Of a DNA stretch of 64,000 nt, positions 40,492 to 49,501 are shown one piece after another. The DNA comes from Acrocarpospora catenulata (GTDB lineage: Bacteria; Actinomycetota; Actinomycetes; Streptosporangiales; Streptosporangiaceae). The notes under the pieces were generated by a model. It was not told where the DNA came from. It ran no database searches and saw nothing but the letters and a program-made list of their open reading frames with translations. Numbering within the stretch: the first letter of the stretch is position 1; each line of letters starts with the position of its first letter. The stretch covers positions 124,001 to 188,000 of the forward strand of contig NZ_JAHCST010000011.1 of NCBI RefSeq assembly GCF_018476525.1, given 5' to 3'. The position numbers were made by a program, and so were the translations under genes.

Positions 40492-43400
40492 CTACGTGCT
40501 CTTGTCGAGGGCTTGTCGGGCCCTTGTCAGCCAGTAGCCCGCGCCCGCCCGCTCCAGCAGGCGCACCGCCTCCCGCAGGTGGGCTCGCGCTCCCTCACGG
40601 TCGCCGAGCGCCAGCAGCGCCTCCCCCAGGTGGCCGTCGTACGCCCCGTCGACGGTGGTGCACGTGCCGTTCACGTGCAGCAGCCCGGCGAAGGGACGGA
40701 ACGCGTCGTAGGCCTCCCGCACGACGTCCGGTTCGCCGAGCCGGATCGCCGCGTGCAGCCGGCACATGGTGGCCATCGCCCAGTTGTAGTCGCGCGGCGG
40801 CAGGGGGGTCTCACGCAGGAGCCGCCGGGCGCGCTCGTGCTCGCCCAGGTCCGTCAGCGCGTACGCCAGGACGTAGGCGAGCCCCGACAGGCCGGTACGC
40901 CGGAGCATCTCCTCGATCCATGCCACCTCCTCGCCGAGGCGGTCCTCGTGGATGAGCGTCTCGGCCCGTACGGCGAGCATGCTCACCTCGAAGTACGCGA
41001 GATCGGCGAACGACAGCGTCGCCCTGACGGGCTCGAAGTGGCGGGCCGGGTCCGGCACGCCCTGGAGCAGGTCGAGCCCCACGTGCGCCACCGCCGCCTG
41101 CAGCGCCAGCGTGGGATTGTGCAGGTCGCGCAGCAGCGCGTCGACCTCCGCCAGCAGCGCACGGGCCTGCGGCACCCTGCCGTGCTCCACGAGATGAACG
41201 ACGAGGTGGAGCTGTGCGATCACGCTGAGCTGGGACGACAGGTCCGGCTCGGCCAGCAGGCGCCGCGCGGTCTCGGCGCGCTGCTCGATGAAGTCCTGTC
41301 CCTGCATGGCGAGCAGCCGCAGATGGAGCACGCGCCGCAGCAGGGCGGGGTCGCCCAGGCGCTCGGCCGCCGCCACGGCCTGCGACGAGACAGGGTTGAC
41401 CTCGTCCTCGCGACCGGTCTGGGCGAGCACGACGGCCCGGACGGCCTGTGCCGTCGCCCAGGCCGGCGTGGACGGCGGCAGCTCTCGCACGACCCGGTCC
41501 ATCGAGTCCCGCACAGCGGCCACGTCAAGGCCGTACCGGAAGGGCACCCAGACGCCGTGCCCCATCGCGATGTCGGCGGCCCTGACGGCCTTGTCCAGGT
41601 CGGCGCCGGCCATGGCGAGCGCCTGCTCGACCGCCTCGTAGCCCTCGTCGAACCGCCCGGCGGCGTAGCGGCTCTCCGCCAGCCCGACGGCGAGCTCGAA
41701 CCGCTCGGCCGGGCCGGCCCCGGCCGGTTCTGCCGCCGCCAGCGCCTCCTGCCACGACACGGCCGCGTCGTCGGGCGCGTGCCGCCGCAGGGCCGCCCGC
41801 GCGGCGCGGGCGGCGTAGTCCATCGCCATGCGGGCGGGCTCCGCGCCCAGCTCCGCCGCCGCCAGCCAGTGCCGCGCGATCACCGCCGCGCGGTCGTCCT
41901 GGTCCCCGTGGACGTGGGTGAGGACGCCCGCGACCTGCTCGTGCACGCGCGCCCGCCACAGCCGCGACCGGCGCGACAGCAACGCGTCGGTCACCAGGGC
42001 GTGCGCGAACTCGTACCCGCCCAGCCGGCACGACGACTCCCGGATCAGCCCCGCGTCGAGGGCCGCGTCGAGCGGCGGCAGCAGGCCGCCGACCGTGCCG
42101 CCGGCGACCTGGGCCAGGACGCCCGCCTCGAACTCGTCGCCCATCACGGCGGCGAGCTCCAGCACGCGGGCCGCCTCCTCCCCCAGGCCCGCCACCCGGT
42201 GCAGCACGACGTCCAGCACGCCCTGCGGCAGTTCCTCGCCCGCCCGGGCCAGCTCCGCGAGGAAGAACGGGTTCCCGGCGGTGCGCCCGCGCAGCTCCTC
42301 GGCCTTGCGGCTGCCCGGGTCGCGGCCGGACAACTCCCGGACGAGCGCGCGGACCTCCTCGGTGGCGAGCCCGTCGAGCCCGAGCCTGCGCGCGCCGAGC
42401 CGCGACAGCGCCGACAGCGTGCCGGTGAGCGCCGACGCCTCGTGCCGCCGGAAAGTCGCCACCAGCAGCAGGCCCGGCCGGGCGGTGGACGCCACGTGGA
42501 CCAGCAGCCGCAGCGTCGCGTCGTCGGCCGCGTGGATGTCCTCCAGCACGACGATCATCGGGCCGACGCCGGCCAGGAAGGTGCCGACCGCCTCGAAGAA
42601 CCGCAGCCGGGCCCCCTGCGCGTCGGACGCCGGGATCGCCGCCAGCCCGCCCGACAGGAACGTGCCCACCTCGTCGGGCAGGGCGGTCTCCGGGACCGCG
42701 GCGGCGAGGTCGCGCAGGACCCGTTCCCAGGGCCACAGGGCGGGCGCGGTCTCGTGGTCGGGACTCGCCCCCCAGCCGACCGGCACGCTGGCGTTCGCGC
42801 GGAACCGCTTCAGCAGGCTCGTCTTGCCGACGCCCGGCTCGCCGTCCACCAGCACGACCTGCCCGGCGGCGGACGACGCCTTCGCCGCCTCGTTCAGGAA
42901 CTCCAGCGCGCTCTCGCGGCCGACGAAGACCGGCAGGTCCGCCGCGGGCTCGGGAGCCCTGCGTGCCGCCGTCTGTGCCGCCGTCTGTGTCGCCGTCTGT
43001 GCCGGAGGCCGCTGCTGGGGTGACGGCGTGGCGGGCCGCCGCGGGAGCAGCGTGGCGTCCTGGCGCAGCACCGCGCCTTCGAGTTCCCGCAGCCGCGGCC
43101 CGGGGTCGATGCCCAGCTCCTCGGCGAGCGCCTCCCGCACCCTGCGCAGGCATTCGAGGGCCGCCGCCTGCCGGCCTGCCCGGTAGTGGGCCAGCACCAG
43201 CAGTTCCCAGGCACGCTCTCGCAGGCGGTGTTCGCGGACGAACGGGTCCAGCCGCGCGACCACGTCCGTGTGACGGCCCAGCTCCAGCAGGACCGCGGCC
43301 AGCCCTTCCACCGCGTCCAGCCGCACCTGTTCCAGACGGCCGATCTCCGGCTGTGCCCACTCCTCGGAGCGCACGTCCGCGTACGGGTCGCCCCGCCACA

Positions 43401-43800
43401 GGTCGAGCGCCTCGGCGAGGGCGGCCGCCGCCTCCTCGTGCCGTCCCTCGGCCAAATGGCCTGACCCGGCCGACACGAGCGTCTCGAAGTCCCTCGTGTC
43501 GAGGCCGAGCCCGCCGGTCATCAGGCCGTACCCGCCGGCGGCGCGGACCAGGACGGTCGGGCTCGCGCCCTGCCGCCGGTCGGGCTCCAGCCGGCGGCGC
43601 AGGTTGGAGACGTACACGTGCAGGCTCCCCCGGGCCGGCGGGTCGCCGGACCACAGCCGGTCGGCCAGGAGGTCCGCGGGGAGCACGCGGTCGGCGTGCA
43701 TCGCGAGGAGGGCCAGGAGGGCTCGCTGCTTCGGCGGTCCGACCGGTACGACCTGCCCGGCCACGACGAGTTCCAAAGGCCCGAGGACGTTCAGCCGCAC
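40492..43800 (-). CDS. SARP/BTAD-type regulator with AAA ATPase and helical repeats
   Basis: A 1102-residue AfsR-like activator. The OmpR-type winged-helix domain (VLGPLELVVAG to SNLRRRLEPD, about 1-95) is followed by a bacterial transcriptional activator domain (to about 250), then an AAA ATPase with Walker A GEPGVGKTSLLKRF and Walker B VVLEDIHAADDA (about 335-430). The last half is alpha-helical TPR-like. GTG at 43800 starts directly at the conserved domain; TACCAT 7 nt before it may be a -10 box of a leaderless transcript. TTG at 43827 is an alternative. SARPs usually switch on clusters, but no biosynthetic cluster adjoins it. Confidence 0.88.
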   Translation of the reverse strand: MRLNVLGPLELVVAGQVVPVGPPKQRALLALLAMHADRVLPADLLADRLWSGDPPARGSLHVYVSNLRRRLEPDRRQGASPTVLVRAAGGYGLMTGGLGLDTRDFETLVSAGSGHLAEGRHEEAAAALAEALDLWRGDPYADVRSEEWAQPEIGRLEQVRLDAVEGLAAVLLELGRHTDVVARLDPFVREHRLRERAWELLVLAHYRAGRQAAALECLRRVREALAEELGIDPGPRLRELEGAVLRQDATLLPRRPATPSPQQRPPAQTATQTAAQTAARRAPEPAADLPVFVGRESALEFLNEAAKASSAAGQVVLVDGEPGVGKTSLLKRFRANASVPVGWGASPDHETAPALWPWERVLRDLAAAVPETALPDEVGTFLSGGLAAIPASDAQGARLRFFEAVGTFLAGVGPMIVVLEDIHAADDATLRLLVHVASTARPGLLLVATFRRHEASALTGTLSALSRLGARRLGLDGLATEEVRALVRELSGRDPGSRKAEELRGRTAGNPFFLAELARAGEELPQGVLDVVLHRVAGLGEEAARVLELAAVMGDEFEAGVLAQVAGGTVGGLLPPLDAALDAGLIRESSCRLGGYEFAHALVTDALLSRRSRLWRARVHEQVAGVLTHVHGDQDDRAAVIARHWLAAAELGAEPARMAMDYAARAARAALRRHAPDDAAVSWQEALAAAEPAGAGPAERFELAVGLAESRYAAGRFDEGYEAVEQALAMAGADLDKAVRAADIAMGHGVWVPFRYGLDVAAVRDSMDRVVRELPPSTPAWATAQAVRAVVLAQTGREDEVNPVSSQAVAAAERLGDPALLRRVLHLRLLAMQGQDFIEQRAETARRLLAEPDLSSQLSVIAQLHLVVHLVEHGRVPQARALLAEVDALLRDLHNPTLALQAAVAHVGLDLLQGVPDPARHFEPVRATLSFADLAYFEVSMLAVRAETLIHEDRLGEEVAWIEEMLRRTGLSGLAYVLAYALTDLGEHERARRLLRETPLPPRDYNWAMATMCRLHAAIRLGEPDVVREAYDAFRPFAGLLHVNGTCTTVDGAYDGHLGEALLALGDREGARAHLREAVRLLERAGAGYWLTRARQALDKST

Positions 43801-43911
43801 GGGCCAATGGTAGGGAGACGCCTTCAACCGGTCCAGTTGTTACATTTCCCGGCGAGCAGGAAGGCGGCGGCTCCCAGGACGGTGTTCCGCAACTCGGACC
43901 GGATCGGCAGG

Positions 43912-44110
43912 TCAGGCCTCACGGAGGAACTTCAGCAGGATGCGGGTCATCTCTTCCGAGTGCTCTTCGAAGATCCAGTGGCCGGAGTCGGCGATGACCT
44001 TCCCCTGGACGTTCTCGGCGTACTCGCGCACCTGGTCGGGGACGAACTTGCCGAGGCTGTGGTCGGCGCCCAGCGCCAGGACGGGCATGCGCAGCTTGCG
44101 CTGCGCGAAA
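43912..44110 (-). pseudogene. C-terminal fragment of alpha/beta-hydrolase (epoxide hydrolase-like)
   Basis: The minus strand reads GFAQRKLRMPVLALGADHSLG, then VIADSGHWIFEEHSEEMTRILLKFLREA and stop. This is the end of an epoxide-hydrolase-like protein with the catalytic His in GHW. The frame runs into a stop at 44116-44118, where the sequence becomes CCGTAGGTTCAGGG, identical to part of the tRNA-Lys attachment repeat. The N-terminal two thirds are gone. Confidence 0.75.
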
Positions 44111-44124
44111 CCGTAGGTTCAGGG
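44111..44124 (+). repeat. 14-bp match to tRNA-Lys attachment core
   Basis: CCGTAGGTTCAGGG equals positions 13402-13415 of attachment copy 1 (anticodon stem to T-stem). It lies exactly at the break between a truncated hydrolase and the LLM gene stop, 3 nt before it. A 14-nt identity at a gene break is unlikely by chance, but part of it may be native hydrolase sequence. Confidence 0.4.
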
Positions 44125-44126
44125 TG

Positions 44127-45179
44127 TCACCCCGCGTACTCGCGGAGGGTGGTGATGTCGGCGACGCGGCGGTGGTGGGTGGGGGCGAGTGGGGTGACGT
44201 TGAGGGTGGTCGTGCCGGAGGCGGTGAAGGTGGATAGGCGTTCGGCTACGTGGGTGGGCGGGCCGATCAGGGAGACGCCGTCCACGAGTTCCTGGGGGAT
44301 CGCGGTCGCTGCTGCTTTCTTCTGGCCGGAGAGGAAGAGGTTCTGCACTTTGGTGGCGGCGTCTGCGAAGCCGAAACGGCAGGCGAGGTCGTTGTAGAAG
44401 TTTTTTCCGCGGGCGCCCATGCCGCCGAGGTACAGGGCCAGGTGGTCGCGTACCTTTTGCTGGGCTGCTGCCAGTTCGTCGTCGTCCTCGCTGATGAGGA
44501 GTTTGGCGTCGACGATGATGTCCAGGGGCGGGGCTTGGGGCGGTCGCTTGGCCAGGCCGGCGCGCAGTGCGTCGCCGAAGGCGTCGGCCGCGCGTTCGGG
44601 GAAGTAGAAGAGCGGTTCCCAGCCGTCGAAGAGTTCGGCGGCCAGTTCGACGTTCTTGGGGCCGAGGGCGGCCAGGACGAGCGGGATTCGGTCGCGTACC
44701 GGGCGGTTGACGAGTTTCAGCGGCTTTCCGAGTCCTAAGCCGCCCTTTTCTGTGGACAGTGGGATGTCGTAGTGCGTGCCGTGGAATTCCACTGGGCGGC
44801 GCTGCCAGACCTGGTGGCAGATCTCCACCACCTCACGGGTTCTGGCCAGCGGTGCGTCGTGTCGTACGCCGTGGAAGCCCTCGATCACCTGTGGCCCGGA
44901 GGCGCCGAGGCCCAGCATGAAGCGCCCGCCGGACACGTAGTCGAGTCCGGCCGCTGTCATGGCAAGCAGGGTCGGTGTCCGGGAGTAGATGTTGAGGATC
45001 GAGGAGCAGAGGCGGAGGGTCGAGGTCTTCGCGGCGAGGTAGCCCAGTTGGCTCACGCCGTCGAAGGTGTACGCCTCGGGCACGAAGACGATGTCCAGGC
45101 CGCCCGCCTCGTATTCGCGCAACCGTTCCGCCGTCTCGTGGAAGTCGCCGGCGGAGGTGATGGGCATGCCGATTCTCAC
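44127..45179 (-). CDS. LLM-class (F420/flavin) oxidoreductase
   Basis: A 350-residue TIM-barrel enzyme of the luciferase-like monooxygenase family: GLDIVFVPEAYTFD, LCSSILNIYSRTP, GRFMLGLGASGPQVIEGFHG and IPLVLAALGPKNVELAAELFDGW. The closest layout is F420-dependent LLM enzymes. It is last in the long catabolic operon; GTG at 45179 overlaps the upstream stop by 4 nt. It could oxidise a CoA-bound intermediate or ketone. Confidence 0.85.
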   Translation of the reverse strand: MRIGMPITSAGDFHETAERLREYEAGGLDIVFVPEAYTFDGVSQLGYLAAKTSTLRLCSSILNIYSRTPTLLAMTAAGLDYVSGGRFMLGLGASGPQVIEGFHGVRHDAPLARTREVVEICHQVWQRRPVEFHGTHYDIPLSTEKGGLGLGKPLKLVNRPVRDRIPLVLAALGPKNVELAAELFDGWEPLFYFPERAADAFGDALRAGLAKRPPQAPPLDIIVDAKLLISEDDDELAAAQQKVRDHLALYLGGMGARGKNFYNDLACRFGFADAATKVQNLFLSGQKKAAATAIPQELVDGVSLIGPPTHVAERLSTFTASGTTTLNVTPLAPTHHRRVADITTLREYAG

Positions 45180-46114
45180 CGGACTCCCCCGGCGTGGAAG
45201 GGGCCGTCGAAGCCGTACTCGTCGATGGCGGTGCGGAGCAGTGCGAGCGTGGCGCCCCGGTCGGTGGGGAGGCGGAGTCCCGGCTGGGCGTGGCGGACCA
45301 GGACCGAGATGTCGTACTCGTCGGCGAAACCGGATGCGCCGTGGAACTGCTGGGCCATTCTGAGGGTGTGCTTGACGACCCGCTGGGCCTCCAGGCGTAC
45401 GCTCAGCGCGTCCGCCAGCGAGGGTGAGCCGTCGGTGAACGCGCTCCACAGGCTGAAGCGGCAGAGCAGGTCCAAGCCCTCAAGTCCGACGGACAGGTCG
45501 GCCAGGGTGTGCCGGATCACCTGGAAGTTGCTGAGCGGATGCCCGAACTGCTCCCTGACCCTGGTGTGCTCGATGGCGAGCTGAAGGGCGCGCTGCCCGA
45601 ACCCGAGCAGGTGCCAGGCCCCGAAGAGCAGACCGAGCCGCCGGTCCAGCACGGACGCCGTGCCACCCGCCACGGGCCGCAGCCGGACCGTCATCGCGAA
45701 CGGCGCCACCTTCGAGTCCACGGGCGCGTCGGGCTCCGCCTCGAACAGTTCACCCGTGAGGGTGGCGGCCGTCCAGGTCCCGGCGGTCAGGGCGTGGTCG
45801 ATGATGGGCTGCCGGGCGTCCACGAGCGCGAACGGCGTCGCGTCGGAGGTCCGCAGCAACATGGCGGCCACCGGGTACGGCACGGCGTGGCCGCCCGCGA
45901 CCCGGCACAGCTCGGCGGCGGCGACGGCGTCCTCCAGGCAGCCGCGCGGGTCGATGTCGTACATCCCGATGCCCGCCAGGCACTCCTGCGCCCGCGCCGC
46001 GGCGCGTGGATCCGACTCCGCGGCCCGCGCCAGGTCCACGCCTCCGGCCGCGCGCAGCACGTCGTCGGCGACGCGGCCGAAGTCCAGTGCCGCCTCCGGC
46101 AGTGCGATCCGCAT
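45176..46114 (-). CDS. acyl-CoA dehydrogenase, small (beta-type) subunit
   Basis: A 312-residue acyl-CoA dehydrogenase-like protein lacking the usual flavin loop (no S.P.AGSD motif) but with the C-terminal helical domain (GFGQRALQLAIEHTRVREQFG, MAQQFHGASGFADEYDI). Actinobacterial steroid-type FadE enzymes are alpha2beta2 with one such reduced subunit. The ATG shares one base with the stop of the larger acyl-CoA dehydrogenase before it, the expected partner. Confidence 0.8.
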   Translation of the reverse strand: MRIALPEAALDFGRVADDVLRAAGGVDLARAAESDPRAAARAQECLAGIGMYDIDPRGCLEDAVAAAELCRVAGGHAVPYPVAAMLLRTSDATPFALVDARQPIIDHALTAGTWTAATLTGELFEAEPDAPVDSKVAPFAMTVRLRPVAGGTASVLDRRLGLLFGAWHLLGFGQRALQLAIEHTRVREQFGHPLSNFQVIRHTLADLSVGLEGLDLLCRFSLWSAFTDGSPSLADALSVRLEAQRVVKHTLRMAQQFHGASGFADEYDISVLVRHAQPGLRLPTDRGATLALLRTAIDEYGFDGPFHAGGVR

Positions 46115-47286
46115 CAGCGCACCGCCTGGCGGCCGAGCAGCTCACGGCTGACGATCTCGCGTTGGATCTCGATCGTGCCCGAGGCGACGGTCGCGGCCTG
46201 CGCGTACCGCCAGTGGTCCTCGAACGCGCCGTGCGCCGGGGCCCCGGCCGCCGCGCCGAGCAGGGAGCGTGGGCCGAGCAGCTGGGACACCACCTCGGCC
46301 ACCTGCTGGTCGCAGGTGGTGGACGCGATCCGCGCCTGACTGGCTTCCAGATCGACCATCTCGTTCCCTTCCTGGCGTTCGACCGCCCGATAGGCCAGCA
46401 GCCGCGCCACCCGCACCTGGACCAGCGCGCCCGACCACTCGTTCCTGACGCCTTCGTCGAGGTCGTCCCACTCGTGGCGGAGGACGTCCCGGAGCAGCCA
46501 CAGCAGGCGTTCGCAGCGCGCGTACCTGGCGATGCCGACCCGCTCGTGGGCGAGGGCGGTCTTCATCACCGACCAGCCGGTGCCGACCTCGCCGAGCACT
46601 TCGGCGTCGGTCGCCACGACCGAGTCGAAGAAGCACTCGTTGAGGTGGTGCGGCCCGAGCATGGCGCGCAGCGGCCGGACCGTGATGCCGGGGCGGTCCA
46701 TCGGGATCAGGAAGAGCGAGATGCCCCGCCGGCCGCTGTCCTTGTCGCCCGTCCGGGCGGCCAGGACGCACCAGTCGGCCATGCCGGCGTAGGAGGTCCA
46801 GATCTTCTGGCCGGTGATCTCCCAGTGGTCGCCGGTCCGCACCGCGCGGGTCTGCAGCGAGGCGAGGTCGGAGCCGCTGCCGGGCTCGCTGAAGCCCTGG
46901 CACCAGATCGTCTCACCGGTCGCGATGCGCGGCAGGTGCTCGGCCTTCTGCTCCGCCGTCCCGTACGCCATGATCGCGGGACCGACCCAGTTCAGGCCCA
47001 TGTACTGAGGTCCCCGGGGTTCGTGGTAGGCCCACATCTCCTCGCGGACGACCGTCTGCTCCCACACGGATCCGTCCGAGCCGCCGAACTCGCGGGGCCA
47101 GGCCACGGTGAGCAGCCCCTCGTCGGCGAGGAGCCGGGAGAAGCGCTGGGTGAGCGCCAGGTCGGCGGGGTCGTCGGTGAAGGCCCCCAGGAAGTCGTCG
47201 GGGAAGAACTCGGCCACCATCCGCCGGAGCCGGCCACGCAACGCGGCGGCGGACTCTCCCATGGTGAAGTCGAGCACGGCTGTCAT
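46114..47286 (-). CDS. acyl-CoA dehydrogenase, large (alpha-type) subunit
   Basis: A 390-residue FAD enzyme: CQGFSEPGSGSDLASLQT (flavin loop), QKIWTSYAGMADWCVL, RVGIARYARCERLL, and a C terminus ending ASGTIEIQREIVSREL. In the last motif the usual catalytic Glu is Ser, as in heteromeric FadE enzymes whose base sits elsewhere. The start overlaps the previous stop by 4 nt. It should pair with the 312-residue subunit. Confidence 0.85.
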   Translation of the reverse strand: MTAVLDFTMGESAAALRGRLRRMVAEFFPDDFLGAFTDDPADLALTQRFSRLLADEGLLTVAWPREFGGSDGSVWEQTVVREEMWAYHEPRGPQYMGLNWVGPAIMAYGTAEQKAEHLPRIATGETIWCQGFSEPGSGSDLASLQTRAVRTGDHWEITGQKIWTSYAGMADWCVLAARTGDKDSGRRGISLFLIPMDRPGITVRPLRAMLGPHHLNECFFDSVVATDAEVLGEVGTGWSVMKTALAHERVGIARYARCERLLWLLRDVLRHEWDDLDEGVRNEWSGALVQVRVARLLAYRAVERQEGNEMVDLEASQARIASTTCDQQVAEVVSQLLGPRSLLGAAAGAPAHGAFEDHWRYAQAATVASGTIEIQREIVSRELLGRQAVR

Positions 47287-48338
47287 TTCCTCTCACCACG
47301 CAGGGGGGTTGTTTCCTGGCCGCCGGTCAGCGCGTCGGCCACCAGTCGTCCGGCGACGGCACGGCGCAGGGAACGGGGGTTCCTGCCCAGGGCCTGGTTC
47401 AGCTTGGCCCGGCGAAGGAGCAGGTGGCAGGGGTGCTCCCAGGTGTAACCGATGCCGCCGTGGGTCTGCAGCGCCAGCCGCGTGACCTCGGCCGCCGCGT
47501 CACAGCTCGCCGCCTTGGCCATCGCGATCGACGCCACGCCGGACGGGCCGAGCGGCGCGCCGGAGGCCAGCGCCGTCACCGCCGCCTCCACCAGGACGTC
47601 GGCCGTCTCGACCAGGACGAACATGTCCACGCAGCGGTGCTTGACCGCCTGGAAGGAACCGATGGGCGCCCCGAACTGCTCCCTGATCTTCGCGTACGCC
47701 ACGGTGAGGGCGAGCGCGCTCCTGGCGATCCCGAGGCTGTCGAGCGCGAGGCCCACCGAGACGCGCTGCTCGACCTCGCTCATCAGCAGGGCAGCCTCGT
47801 CACCTCGGGCGAGGATCTCCGGCTCGCCGGGCGGGACGCCGTCCATGACCAGACGCCAGAACCTGCGCGTCGGGTCGGAGCCGGTCATCGGCTCCAGCCT
47901 GGCGCCTGCTCCCTGCGACCTGACCAGGGCGGCCACGGGCTCACCCGTCTGCTCAGCGAAGACGAGCACCCGCTCCACGTCGTCCCCCGGGGCCAGGCAC
48001 CAGGAGACCTCTCCCGAGAAGCCACCCGGTCCTGAGTCACCCCACGAGCACGCCACCCGCCGGGGGTCCGCCGACCCCGCGATCACCGGGTTGACGCACA
48101 GGCCCTGCAGCAGCTCGCCGGGGCCGAGGGCGCCGCCCAGTTCCTGGATGGCGATCGAGGCGAACGCGAACCCGCCGTCCTCGTCCTCCAGCTCCCACCA
48201 GCCGAGCTCGTCCGACACCTTGCGCAGCCGCTCCGCGTTCGGGGGAAGCACGCCGGAGGCGTACTCGGCCAACGGGGGCCACGAGTCGGCCAGCACCTGC
48301 CGCACGACCTGGCGGAAACTCGAACGCTCGCCGGTCAT
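47283..48338 (-). CDS. acyl-CoA dehydrogenase, beta-type subunit (pair 2)
   Basis: A 351-residue partner of the 388-residue acyl-CoA dehydrogenase upstream. It has no complete flavin loop but ends with LQTHGGIGYTWEHPCHLLLRR, characteristic of FadE27/FadE29-like subunits. AGGAGG lies 7 nt before ATG 48338, and the ATG overlaps the upstream stop by 4 nt. Confidence 0.8.
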   Translation of the reverse strand: MTGERSSFRQVVRQVLADSWPPLAEYASGVLPPNAERLRKVSDELGWWELEDEDGGFAFASIAIQELGGALGPGELLQGLCVNPVIAGSADPRRVACSWGDSGPGGFSGEVSWCLAPGDDVERVLVFAEQTGEPVAALVRSQGAGARLEPMTGSDPTRRFWRLVMDGVPPGEPEILARGDEAALLMSEVEQRVSVGLALDSLGIARSALALTVAYAKIREQFGAPIGSFQAVKHRCVDMFVLVETADVLVEAAVTALASGAPLGPSGVASIAMAKAASCDAAAEVTRLALQTHGGIGYTWEHPCHLLLRRAKLNQALGRNPRSLRRAVAGRLVADALTGGQETTPLRGERK

Positions 48339-49501
48339 CGGGAGCCTCCTCGCGGCAGGCCCAGGATGCGCTCGCCGACGACGTTGCGGAGGATGTCGTT
48401 GGTGCCGCCGCCGATGGTCCACTCCCAGGAGCGCAGGTAGTCGTCGAACCAGTGCCCGGTCTGCCAGGTGCCCGACCAGCCGTGCCGTCCTTCGTGCCCG
48501 GACAGTCCCGCCATGGCCAGCCCCTCCCTGCTGATGTCCTGCAGCAACTCGCTGTAGACGAGCTTGAGGATGGAGGCCGCGGCGGTGTCCGTGCCGTCGA
48601 CCGAGGCGTCCAGAACGCGGGAGACCAGCAGCCGGAAGGACTCCACCCGCTCGGCGAAGGCCCCCAGCGTCTCAAGGGCGGCGCCCCGCTCCTCGGGCGG
48701 CAGCGCGGCCGCCGCCAGCGTCAGGTACCGCAGCCCGGCGACCATCTCCTCGGATCGCTCCAGCATGGTGAGGCCGCGCTCCTCGCCGAGGGTGGCGTTG
48801 GCGATCCGCCAGCCCTCGTTCTCCGCGCCGACCCTGGCCGTCACGGGGATCTCGACGTCGGTGAGGAAGACGTCGCAGAACTCGTCGTGCCCGCTCGCGT
48901 TCCTGATCGGCCGGACGGACACGCCGGGCGAGGACAGGTCGAGCAGGAAGTAGGAGATGCCGGCCCGCCCCTGACCGCCCGTGCGGGCCAGCAGCAGGCA
49001 CATCTCCGCGAACTCCGCGCTGCTGGACCACGTCTTGTGCCCGTTGACGACGTAGTGGTCGCCGCGCCGCTCGGCGCGGGTGCGCAGGCTGGCCAGGTCG
49101 GAGCCCGCGCCGGGTTCGGAGAACCCCTGGCACCACCGCTGCCCGTCGCGGATCGCCGGCAGGTACGTCGCCCGCTGTTCGTCCGAGCCGGCGGTGACGA
49201 GCGTGGCCGCGGCGTGGTAGAGCGCGACGAAGTGCATGTCCAGCCGAGGGGCGCCGGCCCGGATGAGCTCGCGGGCGATGGTGAGCTGATCGGCTCGCGA
49301 GCGGCCGCCGCCCCAGGCCGCGGGCCAGTGCGGGACGGCGTAGCCCTGTTCGGCCAGCTGGAGCAGCCACGCCTGCTGCAACCCGGCCCGCTCCGCCGGG
49401 GCCGCCGCGCTCATGCGGTCGCGCCAGCCGGCCGCGTCCTTGGACCGGCACCAGGACCGCACCTCGTGGGCGAGATCGGTTCCCGGTTCAGGGAGTGACA
49501 C
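48335..49501 (-). CDS. acyl-CoA dehydrogenase, alpha-type subunit (pair 2)
   Basis: A 388-residue FAD enzyme with QGFSEPGAGSDLASLRT, HKTWSSSAEFAEMCLL and EWTIGGGTNDILRNVVGERILGL. The Glu of the usual EGTxEIQ motif is Gly, as in FadE26/FadE28-like subunits of steroid side-chain dehydrogenases. GTG at 49501 overlaps the SDR stop by 14 nt. Confidence 0.85.
   Translation of the reverse strand: MSLPEPGTDLAHEVRSWCRSKDAAGWRDRMSAAAPAERAGLQQAWLLQLAEQGYAVPHWPAAWGGGRSRADQLTIARELIRAGAPRLDMHFVALYHAAATLVTAGSDEQRATYLPAIRDGQRWCQGFSEPGAGSDLASLRTRAERRGDHYVVNGHKTWSSSAEFAEMCLLLARTGGQGRAGISYFLLDLSSPGVSVRPIRNASGHDEFCDVFLTDVEIPVTARVGAENEGWRIANATLGEERGLTMLERSEEMVAGLRYLTLAAAALPPEERGAALETLGAFAERVESFRLLVSRVLDASVDGTDTAAASILKLVYSELLQDISREGLAMAGLSGHEGRHGWSGTWQTGHWFDDYLRSWEWTIGGGTNDILRNVVGERILGLPRGGSR

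Noticed and set aside
40174-43023. very long plus-strand open frame
   Set aside because: It lies antisense to the SARP-ATPase gene, is Gly/Arg/Ala-rich with no domain, and is a normal result of high GC.
41525-43807. 760-codon minus frame inside the SARP gene
   Set aside because: An alternative frame rich in Arg and Gly; the real frame has Walker motifs and a winged helix.
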